A stretch of DNA of 64,000 nucleotides from Clostridia bacterium (GTDB taxonomy: Bacteria; Bacillota; Clostridia; Oscillospirales; Acutalibacteraceae): the NCBI GenBank assembly GCA_017935325.1, contig JAGBHV010000073.1, positions 44,371-108,370 of the forward strand, in the 5' to 3' direction. Positions 18,758 to 28,035 of this stretch are shown here, one piece after another. The position numbers and the translations under genes are program-made. The first letter of the stretch is position 1; each line of letters begins with the position of its first letter. Below the pieces are notes generated by a model that was not told the DNA's origin, searched no databases, and saw only the letters and a program-made list of their open reading frames with translations.

Positions 18758-20287
18758 ATGGACACTGAAGTAAAAGCTATAGATACTTCGAAAAATTATG
18801 TTCCTAACAAGGAATTTTACATGTACTGCATCGGCGGTGCAGGTCAGGGTATGATTTATGCAATTATGTCATCTTACATATCTGACTTCTACACAAACGT
18901 TATGCAGTTACCTCTTATATTTGTCCTTCTTCTCATGCTGCTTGCCCGCGTGTGGGACGCAATCAATGACCCGATGATGGGTATGATTGTTGACAGAACA
19001 ACAACAAAATGGGGCAAAATGAGACCGTATATTCTCTGGGCAGTAGTTCCCATTGCAGTTCTTTCTTTCCTTATGTTCTATATTCCCGACGGACTTTCAA
19101 AAAATCAGCTTATGGTTTATGCAGGTATCGTATATGTCCTCTGGGGTATGACATATACCATTGCTGACGTTCCTTTCTGGAGTCTGCCGAATGTTATGAC
19201 TCCTAACCCCGATGAAAGAGGTAAAGTTATTTCCGTCGGCAAAACAGTAAACGGCGTAGGTTCTGCAATTCCGATGCTTATATTTGCAGTTCTCGGTTTT
19301 GTTGTTCCGAAAATTCTCCCCGCTGCATCAACTGTAGAACAGGATAAATACAAATATCTTCTTATTGCGGTTATCGCATCTGTTCTTGGCGGTATTCTCT
19401 ATGCTAACTCTTACTTCCACGTTAAAGAAAGAGTTAACATTCCTAACAAACCGAGACGAGATAAATCAGAACCCGGCACACTCAGCAGAATTTTCAAGTG
19501 CAAGCCTCTTATGCTTGTTGTTATAATGGGTATTCTTTCAAGCGGCAGATATCTTGTTCAGGCTGCATCTGTTCACGTTGCAAGATACGGTCTTTATGTT
19601 GGCCCTGAAATCACATCAGATATGGCTCCTGAAATGAAAGCGGAACTCATTCAGAACAGCATTTCCACAGTAAGCACAGTTCTTATGGTGTGCGCTGCTG
19701 TAGGTATGTTCGGTTCAATGCTTGTAATGCCCTTCCTTTACAAGAAATTCGATTATAAAAAAATCATTATTTTCACCTGCCTTCTTGGCTTTGCAGCATC
19801 TGTCTGCACAACAATAATCGGCTTGTTTGTTGATACAAGATATGCTCTTTATGCTTGTATCCCATTCATTATTCTTTCCTGTGTTCCCCTTGGAGCACTC
19901 AACGTTACTTCATCAGCTATGATTGGTGACTGCCTTGACTATATGGAATGGGAAACAGGTCACAGAGATAATGCTCTCGGAGCTGCATGTCAGTCATTTG
20001 TTAACAAACTCGGTAACGCAGTTGCGACAACAGGCATTATCCTTATGTATATGGTTATCAACCTTGACCCCGCAAGTATGTATGCAAAAGAAGCAGTTAT
20101 ATCTGCTCTTGACCTTGACCCCGGCATGAGATTTGCGATGTTCTCACTTATCTCAATCGTACCCGGTGTAAGTATGCTCTTGTGCGCAATTCCTATGTTC
20201 TTCTACGACCTTGTTGGCAAGAAGAAAGACAGAATCACAAAAGAACTTGCTGAAAAACGTCAGAAAATGGGCGTTACAATAGACTAA
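18758..20287 (+). CDS. GPH-family sugar:cation symporter, likely inositol importer
   Basis: This 509-residue membrane protein has about 12 transmembrane helices. The signature WDAINDPMMGMIVDRTTTKWG (residues of about 66-87) and MRPYILW identify the glycoside-pentoside-hexuronide:cation symporter family (MFS fold). A second GPH hallmark is GDCLDYMEWETGHRDNA in the C-terminal half. It lies directly before iolC, so myo-inositol or a close relative is the likely substrate. Known inositol transporters are more often MFS sugar porters (IolT), SSS or ABC systems, so a GPH carrier here is less usual. AAGGAGGG sits 6 nt before ATG 18758. Confidence 0.85.
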   Translation: MDTEVKAIDTSKNYVPNKEFYMYCIGGAGQGMIYAIMSSYISDFYTNVMQLPLIFVLLLMLLARVWDAINDPMMGMIVDRTTTKWGKMRPYILWAVVPIAVLSFLMFYIPDGLSKNQLMVYAGIVYVLWGMTYTIADVPFWSLPNVMTPNPDERGKVISVGKTVNGVGSAIPMLIFAVLGFVVPKILPAASTVEQDKYKYLLIAVIASVLGGILYANSYFHVKERVNIPNKPRRDKSEPGTLSRIFKCKPLMLVVIMGILSSGRYLVQAASVHVARYGLYVGPEITSDMAPEMKAELIQNSISTVSTVLMVCAAVGMFGSMLVMPFLYKKFDYKKIIIFTCLLGFAASVCTTIIGLFVDTRYALYACIPFIILSCVPLGALNVTSSAMIGDCLDYMEWETGHRDNALGAACQSFVNKLGNAVATTGIILMYMVINLDPASMYAKEAVISALDLDPGMRFAMFSLISIVPGVSMLLCAIPMFFYDLVGKKKDRITKELAEKRQKMGVTID

Positions 20288-20295
20288 ATATCATT

Positions 20296-20321
20296 GCCGA
20301 ATGAGGTTTTACTCATTCGGC
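20296..20321 (+). other. Intra-operon hairpin before iolC
   Basis: GCCGAATGAG (20296-20305) and CTCATTCGGC (20312-20321) form a perfect 10-bp stem with a 6-nt loop, 9 bp after the symporter stop. The following sequence (ATAAACTCGTTTTA) has only a weak T-run, so it may be an attenuator, an mRNA-stability element or a processing site rather than a full terminator. Confidence 0.65.
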
Positions 20322-20347
20322 ATAAACTCGTTTTATGGAGGTAAAAA

Positions 20348-21364
20348 ATGGCTTATATTGAATTTGATTCATCACGTCCTCTGGACCTTATCCTACTCGG
20401 AAGAATCGCAATTGACTTTAATCCTACTGATATGAACAAGCCCTTGTCAGAAAGCAGCAACTTCAACAAATACGTTGGCGGCTCACCTGCAAATATTGCT
20501 GTAGGCATGGCAAGACTGGGCAAAAAAGTCGGTTTCTTTGCTAAAGTTTCTGATGATCAGTTCGGTGATTATGTTATAAATTATTTCAAAAAAGACGGCA
20601 TTGACACAAGCCACATCACACGTTGCAAAAACGGTGAAAACCTTGGTCTTACATTTACAGAAATCAAAAGCCCCACAGAAAGCAGCATCCTGATGTACCG
20701 CGAAGGAGTTGCAGACCTTATGCTTCATCCTGATGATATTGATGAAGATTATATCTGCCAGACAAAGGCTCTTTTGATTTCAGGTACTGCACTTTGTCAG
20801 TCCCCCTCAAGAGAAGCTGCTCTCAAAGCAATGATGCTCGCAAAGAAAAATAATGTTCCTCTTATTTTCGATATCGACTACCGTTCATATACATGGAAAA
20901 ACAAAGATGAAATTTCCGTTTACTACTCAATGGTAGCAAGAAATGCTGATATTATTCTCGGTTCAAGAGAAGAATTCGACCTTACAGAAGCAATCACAGG
21001 TGTTTGTGCATCTGACGAAGAAAGTGCAAAACTCTGGTGCTCATACGGTGCAAAAATTGTTGTTATCAAGCACGGCAAAGACGGCTCAACTGCTTACACA
21101 AACGATGGCAACAGCTACACAATCAAGCCCTTCCCCGTAAAAATGCTCAAAGGCTTCGGCGGTGGTGACGGTTACGCTTCATCATTCATCAGAGCACTCC
21201 TTGACGGATGCGAAATAATCGACGCTCTTGAATACGGTTCTGCATCTGCATCAATGCTTATTTCTGCTCACAGCTGTTCAGAGGCAATGCCCTCACTTGA
21301 AGCAGTTGAAAAATTCATTGCAGAAGAAAAAGAGCTTTACGGAGAAATGGTAGTAAGAGGTTAA
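20348..21364 (+). CDS. iolC: 5-Dehydro-2-deoxygluconokinase
   Basis: This 338-residue PfkB/ribokinase-family kinase phosphorylates 5-dehydro-2-deoxy-D-gluconate (DKG) to DKGP. DLILLGRIAIDFNP and YVGGSPANIAVGMARLG are the N-terminal PfkB pattern with IolC-type residues. GFGGGDGYASSFI near residue 275 holds the catalytic Asp of the second PfkB signature, with GGGD in place of the more usual GAGD. It is the first cytoplasmic inositol gene of the operon. ATG 20348 has GGAGG 7 nt upstream. The gene ends 5 nt before iolB, whose ribosome binding site lies in its last codons. Confidence 0.93.
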   Translation: MAYIEFDSSRPLDLILLGRIAIDFNPTDMNKPLSESSNFNKYVGGSPANIAVGMARLGKKVGFFAKVSDDQFGDYVINYFKKDGIDTSHITRCKNGENLGLTFTEIKSPTESSILMYREGVADLMLHPDDIDEDYICQTKALLISGTALCQSPSREAALKAMMLAKKNNVPLIFDIDYRSYTWKNKDEISVYYSMVARNADIILGSREEFDLTEAITGVCASDEESAKLWCSYGAKIVVIKHGKDGSTAYTNDGNSYTIKPFPVKMLKGFGGGDGYASSFIRALLDGCEIIDALEYGSASASMLISAHSCSEAMPSLEAVEKFIAEEKELYGEMVVRG

Positions 21365-21369
21365 ATAGA

Positions 21370-22140
21370 ATGTTTGAAGTACCTGTATTAAACGAAAATA
21401 ACGAAAAAATACTTTGCGAGATGAACGGCAAAAATGCTCATATGTTAATGAACATCAAAGTAAAGTATATGAAAGCAGGAGAGAAACTTTCTTTCTGCGA
21501 AGATAAAAACGAAACAGCAATTCTGCTCGTTGGCGGTGAAGTAAAATTCACTTATAACGGCAAAGAAGAAACTGGCAAGCGTGAAAACCCCTTCGACATG
21601 AAACCTTACTGTCTTCACGCTTCAAAAAACACAGAATTCTCTGTTGAAGCTCTGGATGACAGCGAAATAATCATTCAGCAGACAGACAACGATAAAGAAT
21701 TTGAACCCGTATTTTATAACCCGGATAATTGCCTTTATCAGGAATTCGGCAAAGGTCAGTGGGACGGTGCAGGTCACAGAGTTGTTTCAACAATGTTTGA
21801 CCCTGATAATGCACCTTATTCAAATATGGTTATGGGTGAAGTTTTCAACAAACCGGGCAGATGGTCAAGTTATCCTCCCCATCATCATCCCCAGCCCGAA
21901 GTTTATTACTACAGATTTGATAAACCGCAGGGATTCGGTGCTTGCTTCAATGCTGATGAAGTTTACAAAAGCGTTGATTCCTCCGCTTGTTTTATTGACG
22001 GCGGTGAAGACCACCAGCAGGTCGTTGCACCCGGTTACAATATGTACTATGTGTGGATGATTCGCCACCTCGACGGCGACCCCTGGTATAAGACAACACG
22101 TTTTGTGTCACCTGAACACGAATGGTTAACGAAAGGATGA
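21370..22140 (+). CDS. iolB: 5-Deoxy-glucuronate isomerase
   Basis: This 256-residue double-cupin enzyme converts 5-deoxy-D-glucuronate to DKG. The metal-binding region is WSSYPPHHHPQPEVYYYRF, with DGGEDHQQVVAPGY further on; both are IolB hallmarks. N-terminal variation is slight. In the pathway it acts after IolD and before IolC. It follows iolC by 5 bp and precedes iolD by 6 bp. Translation starts at ATG 21370 with AGAGG upstream inside iolC. Confidence 0.94.
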   Translation: MFEVPVLNENNEKILCEMNGKNAHMLMNIKVKYMKAGEKLSFCEDKNETAILLVGGEVKFTYNGKEETGKRENPFDMKPYCLHASKNTEFSVEALDDSEIIIQQTDNDKEFEPVFYNPDNCLYQEFGKGQWDGAGHRVVSTMFDPDNAPYSNMVMGEVFNKPGRWSSYPPHHHPQPEVYYYRFDKPQGFGACFNADEVYKSVDSSACFIDGGEDHQQVVAPGYNMYYVWMIRHLDGDPWYKTTRFVSPEHEWLTKG

Positions 22141-22146
22141 GTATAA

Positions 22147-24081
22147 ATGGGCACAATCAGACTTACTTGTGGCGAAGCTATTGTAAGATATCTTGACAAT
22201 CAGTACGTCACAATTGAACAAGACGGAAAAATGATTGAAAGCAAATTTGTGGAAAGCTTTTATGCTGTTTTCGGCCACGGCTGTGTTATCGGTGTAGGCG
22301 AAGCACTTTCACAGGCTGAACACTCAATCAAAGTTATGCAGGGAAGAAATGAACAAGGCATGGCTCTTGCTGCAATGTCTTATGCAAAACAGCATAACAG
22401 ACTTAAAATTCTCCCCTGTATGTCATCTATCGGCCCCGGTGCTGCAAATATGGTAACTGCTGCTGCAAATGCAACTGTAAACAACATTCCCCTTCTTCTT
22501 TTTATGGGTGATACATTTGCAACAAGACAGCCCGACCCCGTACTCCAGCAGATGGAACAGCCTCAGGATTTAACTGTTACAACTAACGATGCTTTCAAAC
22601 CCGTTTCAAGATATTTCGACAGAATCGTAAGACCTGAAATGGTTATGTCAGCTCTTACAAATGCAATGCGTGTGCTTACTGACCCTGCTCACACAGGTGC
22701 TGCATGTATTGCAATGTGTCAGGATGTTGAAGGCGAAAGCTATGATTATCCCGAAGAATTCTTCAGAAAAAGAGTTCATTACATTCAGAGAACTATCCCC
22801 AACAACTACGAAATTGAGCAGGCTGCAAAAGCTCTCAAAGAAAGCAAGAAACCTCTTGTTATCGTAGGCGGCGGTGTAAGATACAGCATGGCAGGTAAAG
22901 AAGTTGCTGCTTTCTGCGAAAAGCACAACATCCCCTTTGCTGAAACTCAGGCAGGCAAAAGTGCTATCAAGTCAAGCCATCCGCTTAATCTCGGCGGTAT
23001 CGGTGCTACAGGTAACGCTTCTGCAAACACAATTGCGAAAGATGCTGACGTTGTGCTTGCAATCGGCTCACGTCTTTCAGACTTTACAACTTCTTCAAAA
23101 TGGATTTATGCAGATGCTCAGGTTATAACAATCAATGCAAGTGCTTTCCACGCACAGAAGTTTGACAGTATTTCTGTTGTTGCTGATGCAAGAGAAGGTA
23201 TTGCTGCTCTTGACAAAGCAATGGGTGATTATAAATCAGCATACACAACAGAAATCGAGAGTGCTAAAAAATTGTGGGACGACGAAATGGCTCGTCTTAC
23301 TTCTATTGAATACCCTGCTGAAAACTTTGAGCCTGAAAACAAGGTAAGAGTTGAAAATAACCTTGAAGATTTCTCAAAGGCTACAGGCGGTGTGCTTTGC
23401 CAGACAACTGCACTGGGAATTATCAGAGATATTATTCCCGAAGATGCAATTGTTGTTGCAGCTTCCGGCTCACTTCCCGGATGTATGCAGAGAATGTGGA
23501 CTACAGACAGCCTTTACAGCTACAATATGGAATATGGTTATTCTTGTATGGGTTATGAAATTGCAGGTGCATTCGGTTCAAAGCTTGCTGATGAAGCAAA
23601 AGAAGTTTATGCTATGGTCGGTGACGGCAGCTACAATATGCTCCATTCAGAAATGATTACTGCATTGCAGGAAGGCAAGAAAATCAACGTCCTTCTTTTT
23701 GACAATGCATCTTTCGGTTGCATTAACAATCTCCAGATGGGTCAGGGTGTTGCAGCGCTCTGCACAGAAGCTCGTTACAGAAACGGTGATGACCCTATCA
23801 GATACGGCGAATTCATGAATATCGACTATGCTATGTGTGCTCGCGGTTACGGCTATGTTACATATACTGCAAAAACTCCCGATGAATTAAGAGAAGCTCT
23901 TAAGGATTCTCTTAAACAGACAAAACCCACACTCATTGATATCAAGGTGCTTCCCAAAACAATGACAGACGGCTACGGAAGTTGGTGGAATGTAGGCTGC
24001 AGCGATATCCCCCGCACTGAAAAAGGTAAAGAGGCATACGCTGAAAAACAAGCACATCTTAAAGAAGCAAGAAAATATTAA
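22147..24081 (+). CDS. iolD: 3D-(3,5/4)-trihydroxycyclohexane-1,2-dione hydrolase
   Basis: This 644-residue ThDP enzyme opens the inositol-derived ring to 5-deoxy-D-glucuronate. It has the acetolactate-synthase-like layout: an N-terminal PYR domain with GRNEQGMALAAM, a central domain with PLVIVGGGVRYS, and a PP domain with the ThDP/Mg motif GDGSYNMLHSEM and NASFGCINN. Length is typical of IolD. It sits between iolB and iolE in a tight operon. AAAGGATGAG precedes ATG 22147 and covers the iolB stop. Confidence 0.95.
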   Translation: MGTIRLTCGEAIVRYLDNQYVTIEQDGKMIESKFVESFYAVFGHGCVIGVGEALSQAEHSIKVMQGRNEQGMALAAMSYAKQHNRLKILPCMSSIGPGAANMVTAAANATVNNIPLLLFMGDTFATRQPDPVLQQMEQPQDLTVTTNDAFKPVSRYFDRIVRPEMVMSALTNAMRVLTDPAHTGAACIAMCQDVEGESYDYPEEFFRKRVHYIQRTIPNNYEIEQAAKALKESKKPLVIVGGGVRYSMAGKEVAAFCEKHNIPFAETQAGKSAIKSSHPLNLGGIGATGNASANTIAKDADVVLAIGSRLSDFTTSSKWIYADAQVITINASAFHAQKFDSISVVADAREGIAALDKAMGDYKSAYTTEIESAKKLWDDEMARLTSIEYPAENFEPENKVRVENNLEDFSKATGGVLCQTTALGIIRDIIPEDAIVVAASGSLPGCMQRMWTTDSLYSYNMEYGYSCMGYEIAGAFGSKLADEAKEVYAMVGDGSYNMLHSEMITALQEGKKINVLLFDNASFGCINNLQMGQGVAALCTEARYRNGDDPIRYGEFMNIDYAMCARGYGYVTYTAKTPDELREALKDSLKQTKPTLIDIKVLPKTMTDGYGSWWNVGCSDIPRTEKGKEAYAEKQAHLKEARKY

Positions 24082-24115
24082 TGTGCAAATAATTAATCTG
24101 AAAGGATTGTTGAAT

Positions 24116-25009
24116 ATGAATTGTGAAAAAATCAGACTCGGTATCGCTCCTATCGCTTGGACGAACGATGATATGCCCGACCTCGGCGCAGAAAACACAT
24201 TTGAACAGTGCGTAAGCGAAATGGCTCTTGCAGGATACAAAGGCTGCGAAATCGGCAACAAATATCCCAAATGCCCCGAAGAATTAACAAAGAAACTTGA
24301 AATCAGAGGTCTGCAGATTGCTAACCGTTGGTTCTCTTCTTTCATTCTTACAAAACCTTTTGAAGAAGTTGAAAAAGATTTCCGTGAAAACTGTGAATTC
24401 TTAAAGGCTTGCGGTGCAAAGAGAATCGGTGCATCAGAACAGAGCTACAGCATTCAGGGACAGATGGAAACACCCGTTTTCGAAAAGAAATATGTTATGA
24501 ACGACGAGGAATGGAAAAAATTTGCTGACGGTCTTTCAAAGCTTGGTAAAATCGCTAAAGAATACGATATTACTCTCGTTTATCACCATCATATGGGTAC
24601 AGTTGTTCAGACTGCAGAAGAAATCGACAAAATGATGTCACTCTGCGACCCCGACAGCGTATATCTCCTTTTTGACTCAGGTCACCTTGCATATTGCGGT
24701 GAAGATTACCTTGCAGTTCTCAAAAAGTATGCAAAGAGAATCAAACACGTTCACCTTAAAGATATCCGCCCCGAAATCGTAAAGAAAGTCAAAGACGAAC
24801 ATTTAAGCTTCCTTCAGGGTGTAAGACTCGGTGCTTTCACAGTACCCGGTGACGGTATGATTGATTTTGCACCTATCTTCGAAGTTCTTGAAGAAGCAGA
24901 TTACGAAGGTTGGATGCTTGTTGAAGCTGAACAGGACCCCGCTATTGCAAATCCCTTTGAATATGCAGTAAAAGCAAGAAAATATATCAGAGAAAAAGCA
25001 GGAGTGTAA
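24116..25009 (+). CDS. iolE: Inosose dehydratase
   Basis: This 297-residue xylose-isomerase-like TIM barrel removes water from scyllo-inosose to give the trihydroxycyclohexanedione used by IolD. Signatures are RLGIAPIAWTNDDMPDLG at the N-terminus, YHHHMGTVVQ, LLFDSGHLAYCG and KHVHLKDIRP, which hold the metal-binding His/Glu/Asp residues. ATG 24116 is chosen because AAAGGA is 9 nt upstream and MNCEKIRLGIAPI matches the family start. An in-frame ATG at 24083 overlaps the iolD end without an RBS. It is followed 4 bp later by mmsA. Confidence 0.94.
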   Translation: MNCEKIRLGIAPIAWTNDDMPDLGAENTFEQCVSEMALAGYKGCEIGNKYPKCPEELTKKLEIRGLQIANRWFSSFILTKPFEEVEKDFRENCEFLKACGAKRIGASEQSYSIQGQMETPVFEKKYVMNDEEWKKFADGLSKLGKIAKEYDITLVYHHHMGTVVQTAEEIDKMMSLCDPDSVYLLFDSGHLAYCGEDYLAVLKKYAKRIKHVHLKDIRPEIVKKVKDEHLSFLQGVRLGAFTVPGDGMIDFAPIFEVLEEADYEGWMLVEAEQDPAIANPFEYAVKARKYIREKAGV

Positions 25010-25013
25010 ATAA

Positions 25014-26516
25014 ATGGAAAAATTACAGTATTTTGTAAACGGTGAATTCAAAGACTCAAAAACAGACGTGTGGTATGACCTTCACAACCCCAGCACAGGT
25101 GAAGTTACAGGTCAGGCACCCTGTTGCACAAACGATGAAGTTTTAGAAGCTGTTGCAGCAGCAAAAGCTGCTTACCCTGCATGGAGAGCAACTCCTGCAA
25201 TCAAAAGAGCACAGATTATGTATAAAGTAAGAGATCTTATCATGCAGAATATGGAAGAGCTTACAATGTGCGTAGCAAAAGAAAACGGTAAAGTATGGTC
25301 AGAGGCTGAGGGCGACGTTTTGAAAGCAAAGGAAGGCACAGAGCTTGCAACTCAGGTTCCCTCACTTATGATGGGTGAAAGCCTTATGGACGCTTCAACA
25401 GGTTATGACACAGTTAAATACCGCGAAGCAATGGGCGTATTCCTCGGCATTGTTCCCGTTAACTTCCCTGCTATGATTCCTTTCGGTTGGATGGCTCCTA
25501 CTTGTATCGCTTGCGGTAACACAATGGTGCTCAAAGCTGCATCACTTACACCGAAGACTGCAATGATGTTTGCAAAGATTTATAAAGAAGCAGGCGTTCC
25601 CGACGGTGTTATCAATATCGTAACTTGCTCAAGAAACGAAATCAACACTCTCCTTGACCATCCCGACATCGTTGGCGTTACATTCGTTGGTTCAACTCCC
25701 GTTGGCCTTAAAATTTATGAAAGAGCTGCAAGAAACGGTAAACGTTGTCAGGCTCTCTGTCAGGCTAAAAACCATGCACTTGTTATGGAAGACTGCGCTC
25801 TTGAAAGAACTGTTGCAGGTGTTATCAACTCCGCTTACGGTTGTGCAGGTCAGAGATGTATGGCTCTTTCATGCTGCGTTGTTGTAGACAGCATCGCTGA
25901 CAAATTCGTTGCTGAGCTCAAGAAACAGGCAGAAAAAATCACACTCGGACCTTCATGGGATAAAAACTCCAAGCTTGGACCGATTACATACAAAAAGCAT
26001 TACGATGAAGTTATTGCTGATATTGACAAGGGTGTCCGCGAAGGCGCTACACTTGTTCTTGACGGCAGAAACGCAAAAGTTGAAGGCTATGAAAACGGCT
26101 ACTTTGTAGGCCCCACAATCTTCGACCACGTTACAGAAGATATGACAATCGGCAGCGATGAAGTTTTCGGACCCGTACTTTGTATCAAGAGATGTAAAGA
26201 CTTTGAAGAAGGTCTTAAAATCATGAACGCAAGCCCCTATGCTAACGGCTCTGTTATTTACACTCAGAGTGGCTTCTACGGCAGAGAATTTGCACGTCAC
26301 ACAGACGGCGGTCAGGTTGGTATCAACGTTGGTATTCCCGTGCCCGTTGGATTCTTCCCCTTCTCAGGCCACAAACAGTCATTCTTCGGTGACCTTCATT
26401 GCCTTGGTAAAGATGCTTACCGCTTCTACACAGAATCAAAAGCAGTAACTACTCACTGGTTCTCTGAAGACGAAAAGAAAGCACTTGAAGTAAGCACATG
26501 GGACGGAACAATATAA
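25014..26516 (+). CDS. mmsA: Methylmalonate-/malonate-semialdehyde dehydrogenase (CoA-acylating)
   Basis: This 500-residue aldehyde dehydrogenase corresponds to IolA of Bacillus. It oxidises malonate semialdehyde from inositol to acetyl-CoA and CO2 with NAD+. The catalytic Cys lies in YGCAGQRCMALSC (near residue 282), and the cofactor segment is GIVPVNFPAMIPFGW. The CoA-acylating branch lacks the usual general-base Glu; here the stretch LCQAKNHALVMEDC matches MmsA. It is in the operon between iolE and iolG, with AGGAG 9 nt upstream of ATG 25014. Confidence 0.94.
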   Translation: MEKLQYFVNGEFKDSKTDVWYDLHNPSTGEVTGQAPCCTNDEVLEAVAAAKAAYPAWRATPAIKRAQIMYKVRDLIMQNMEELTMCVAKENGKVWSEAEGDVLKAKEGTELATQVPSLMMGESLMDASTGYDTVKYREAMGVFLGIVPVNFPAMIPFGWMAPTCIACGNTMVLKAASLTPKTAMMFAKIYKEAGVPDGVINIVTCSRNEINTLLDHPDIVGVTFVGSTPVGLKIYERAARNGKRCQALCQAKNHALVMEDCALERTVAGVINSAYGCAGQRCMALSCCVVVDSIADKFVAELKKQAEKITLGPSWDKNSKLGPITYKKHYDEVIADIDKGVREGATLVLDGRNAKVEGYENGYFVGPTIFDHVTEDMTIGSDEVFGPVLCIKRCKDFEEGLKIMNASPYANGSVIYTQSGFYGREFARHTDGGQVGINVGIPVPVGFFPFSGHKQSFFGDLHCLGKDAYRFYTESKAVTTHWFSEDEKKALEVSTWDGTI

Positions 26517-26551
26517 GTTAACAATTTCTTTAAAGAAAGGATTTGAATAAA

Positions 26552-27562
26552 ATGATTAAAATCGGTATTATCGGCGCAGGCCGTATCGGTAAAGTTCATC
26601 TTCAGTCAATTACATACCATGTAAAAGGCGCAACTGTAAAATCAATCGCTGACCCCTTTATGAACGAAGAAACAGAAGCCTTTGTAAAAGGTATGGGCGT
26701 TGAAGTTATCACAAAAGATTACAAAGAAATTCTTGCTGACCCCGAAATTGATGCAGTTATGGTTTGTTCATCAACAGACACACATTCTTCAATTTCAGTT
26801 GAAGCAATAAACGCAGGTAAACACGTTTTCTGTGAAAAACCCGTTGACCATTCAATCGAAAAAATTCAGGCTGTTGCTGATGCACTCCAGGGCAAAAACC
26901 TCAAATTCCAGGTTGGCTTCAACAGAAGATTCGACCACAACTTCGCTGCTATCCGTAAAGCTGTTGACGCAGGCAGAATCGGCGACCCTCATATTGTTAA
27001 AATCACTTCACGTGACCCTGAACCCCCCAACCCCGCATACATCAAGGTTTCAGGCGGTATCTTCCTTGATATGACAATTCACGATTTTGATATGGCAACA
27101 TTCCTTGTAAACAGCGATGTTGAAGAAGTTTATGTTCAGTCTGCAGTGCTTGTTGACCCCGCAATCGGCGAACAGGGCGACGTTGACACAGCAATCATCA
27201 CAATGAAAATGGCAAACGGCGCTCTCTGCGTTATCGATAACTCAAGAAGAGCTGCTTACGGCTATGACCAGAGAGCAGAAGTATTCGGCTCAAAAGGTAT
27301 GGTTGCTACTTCAAACGATACACTTTCATCAGCTGTTATCGCTGACGAAAACGGCGTAACAGGCGAAAAACCCCTGTTCTTCTTCCTTGAAAGATATATG
27401 CAGTCTTTCACAGACGAAGTTGCTCAGTTTGTTGATGCTATTGAAAACGACAAAGATGTTCCCGTTGGTATCCACGCAGGTATGCAGTCTGTTAAAATCG
27501 GTCTTGCTGCTAAGAAATCTGTTGAAGAACACAGACCTGTTAAACTTTCAGAAATCTTTTAA
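26552..27562 (+). CDS. iolG: Inositol 2-dehydrogenase
   Basis: This 336-residue GFO/IDH/MocA oxidoreductase converts myo-inositol to scyllo-inosose with NAD+, the first step of the pathway. The dinucleotide motif is GIIGAGRIGKVHL. The catalytic Lys is in CEKPVDHSIEKI (near 95), and further active-site residues are D and H in GGIFLDMTIHDFDMA. ATG 26552 is chosen because AAAGGA lies 10 nt before it; an in-frame TTG three codons earlier is almost on top of the RBS. The gene is the last of the operon and is followed by a strong terminator. Confidence 0.94.
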   Translation: MIKIGIIGAGRIGKVHLQSITYHVKGATVKSIADPFMNEETEAFVKGMGVEVITKDYKEILADPEIDAVMVCSSTDTHSSISVEAINAGKHVFCEKPVDHSIEKIQAVADALQGKNLKFQVGFNRRFDHNFAAIRKAVDAGRIGDPHIVKITSRDPEPPNPAYIKVSGGIFLDMTIHDFDMATFLVNSDVEEVYVQSAVLVDPAIGEQGDVDTAIITMKMANGALCVIDNSRRAAYGYDQRAEVFGSKGMVATSNDTLSSAVIADENGVTGEKPLFFFLERYMQSFTDEVAQFVDAIENDKDVPVGIHAGMQSVKIGLAAKKSVEEHRPVKLSEIF

Positions 27563-27595
27563 GCTAAAAATCCCCTCCGTATGCTGACGCATCCA

Positions 27596-27628
27596 CCTCC
27601 CCTTGCATTTTCAAGGGGAGGCTTTTTA
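27596..27628 (+). terminator. Terminator of the inositol operon
   Basis: CCTCCCCTTG (27596-27605), a 6-nt loop, CAAGGGGAGG (27612-27621), then CTTTTT. It is a perfect 10-bp stem beginning 34 bp after the iolG stop. Confidence 0.88.
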
Positions 27629-27641
27629 CATCTGTATCTGA

Positions 27642-27993
27642 TAAATTATAATTTATATGTGACCAACCTTGCCATTTTGTTGTCATCCTTGAGCATAAGC
27701 GGAGGATCTCAAAATGGCAACACAAAAAACATTTCCAAACGAGATTCTTCGCATTCGCTCGAGAATGACACGTTTGGAAATGCCAGTATTAATTATAATT
27801 TATCGCACAATTAATTTTAACATCGTAGGGGCGCCCATTGGGCGTCCGCCTGAAAATTACGCATAATTTAATTCTAACACTCGTAGGGCAGGGCCTTGGT
27901 CCTGCCACCAAATCTTACGCAAAATAACAAACGGCGGGAGCAAACCCCCGCCCTACCGTTATGATTTCAGAATGCGTTTAAATTTATAATTTA
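27642..27993. repeat. Mosaic palindromic repeat block I
   Basis: No gene is visible. AT palindromes related to TAAATTATAATTTA lie at 27642-27655, 27790-27802 and 27978-27993 and divide the block in two. The first part (27656-27789) is a nested inverted repeat: GCCATTTTGTTGTCAT against AAAATGGCAACA, and CATTTCCAAACGAG against CGTTTGGAAATG. The second part holds module A (27824-27848, CGTAGGGGCGCCCATTGGGC...), module C (27882-27908, CGTAGGGCAGGGCCTTGGTC...) and module D (27932-27958, CGGCGGGAGCAAACCCCCGC...). Spacers such as AAATCTTACGCAAAATAACA recur at 43.4 kb in inverse orientation. Confidence 0.85.
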
Positions 27994-28001
27994 CTATAAA
28001 C

Positions 28002-28035
28002 AACAGCAGAGTTGATTTTGGTCAACCCTGCTGTT
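28002..28035 (-). terminator. Hairpin overlapping the 3' end of the XRE-TPR gene
   Basis: AACAGCAGAGTTGA (28002-28015) pairs with GTCAACCCTGCTGTT (28021-28035) with small irregularities. The right arm encodes the last codons (QQG, stop) of the regulator. A near-identical stem occurs at 29149-29183. The T-run on the minus side is weak (GTTTAT). Confidence 0.6.

Noticed and set aside
26543-26551. A TTG start for iolG three codons upstream.
   Set aside because: The AAAGGA ribosome binding site ends 1 nt before TTG, while ATG 26552 has proper spacing and gives the standard MIKIGIIGAG start.
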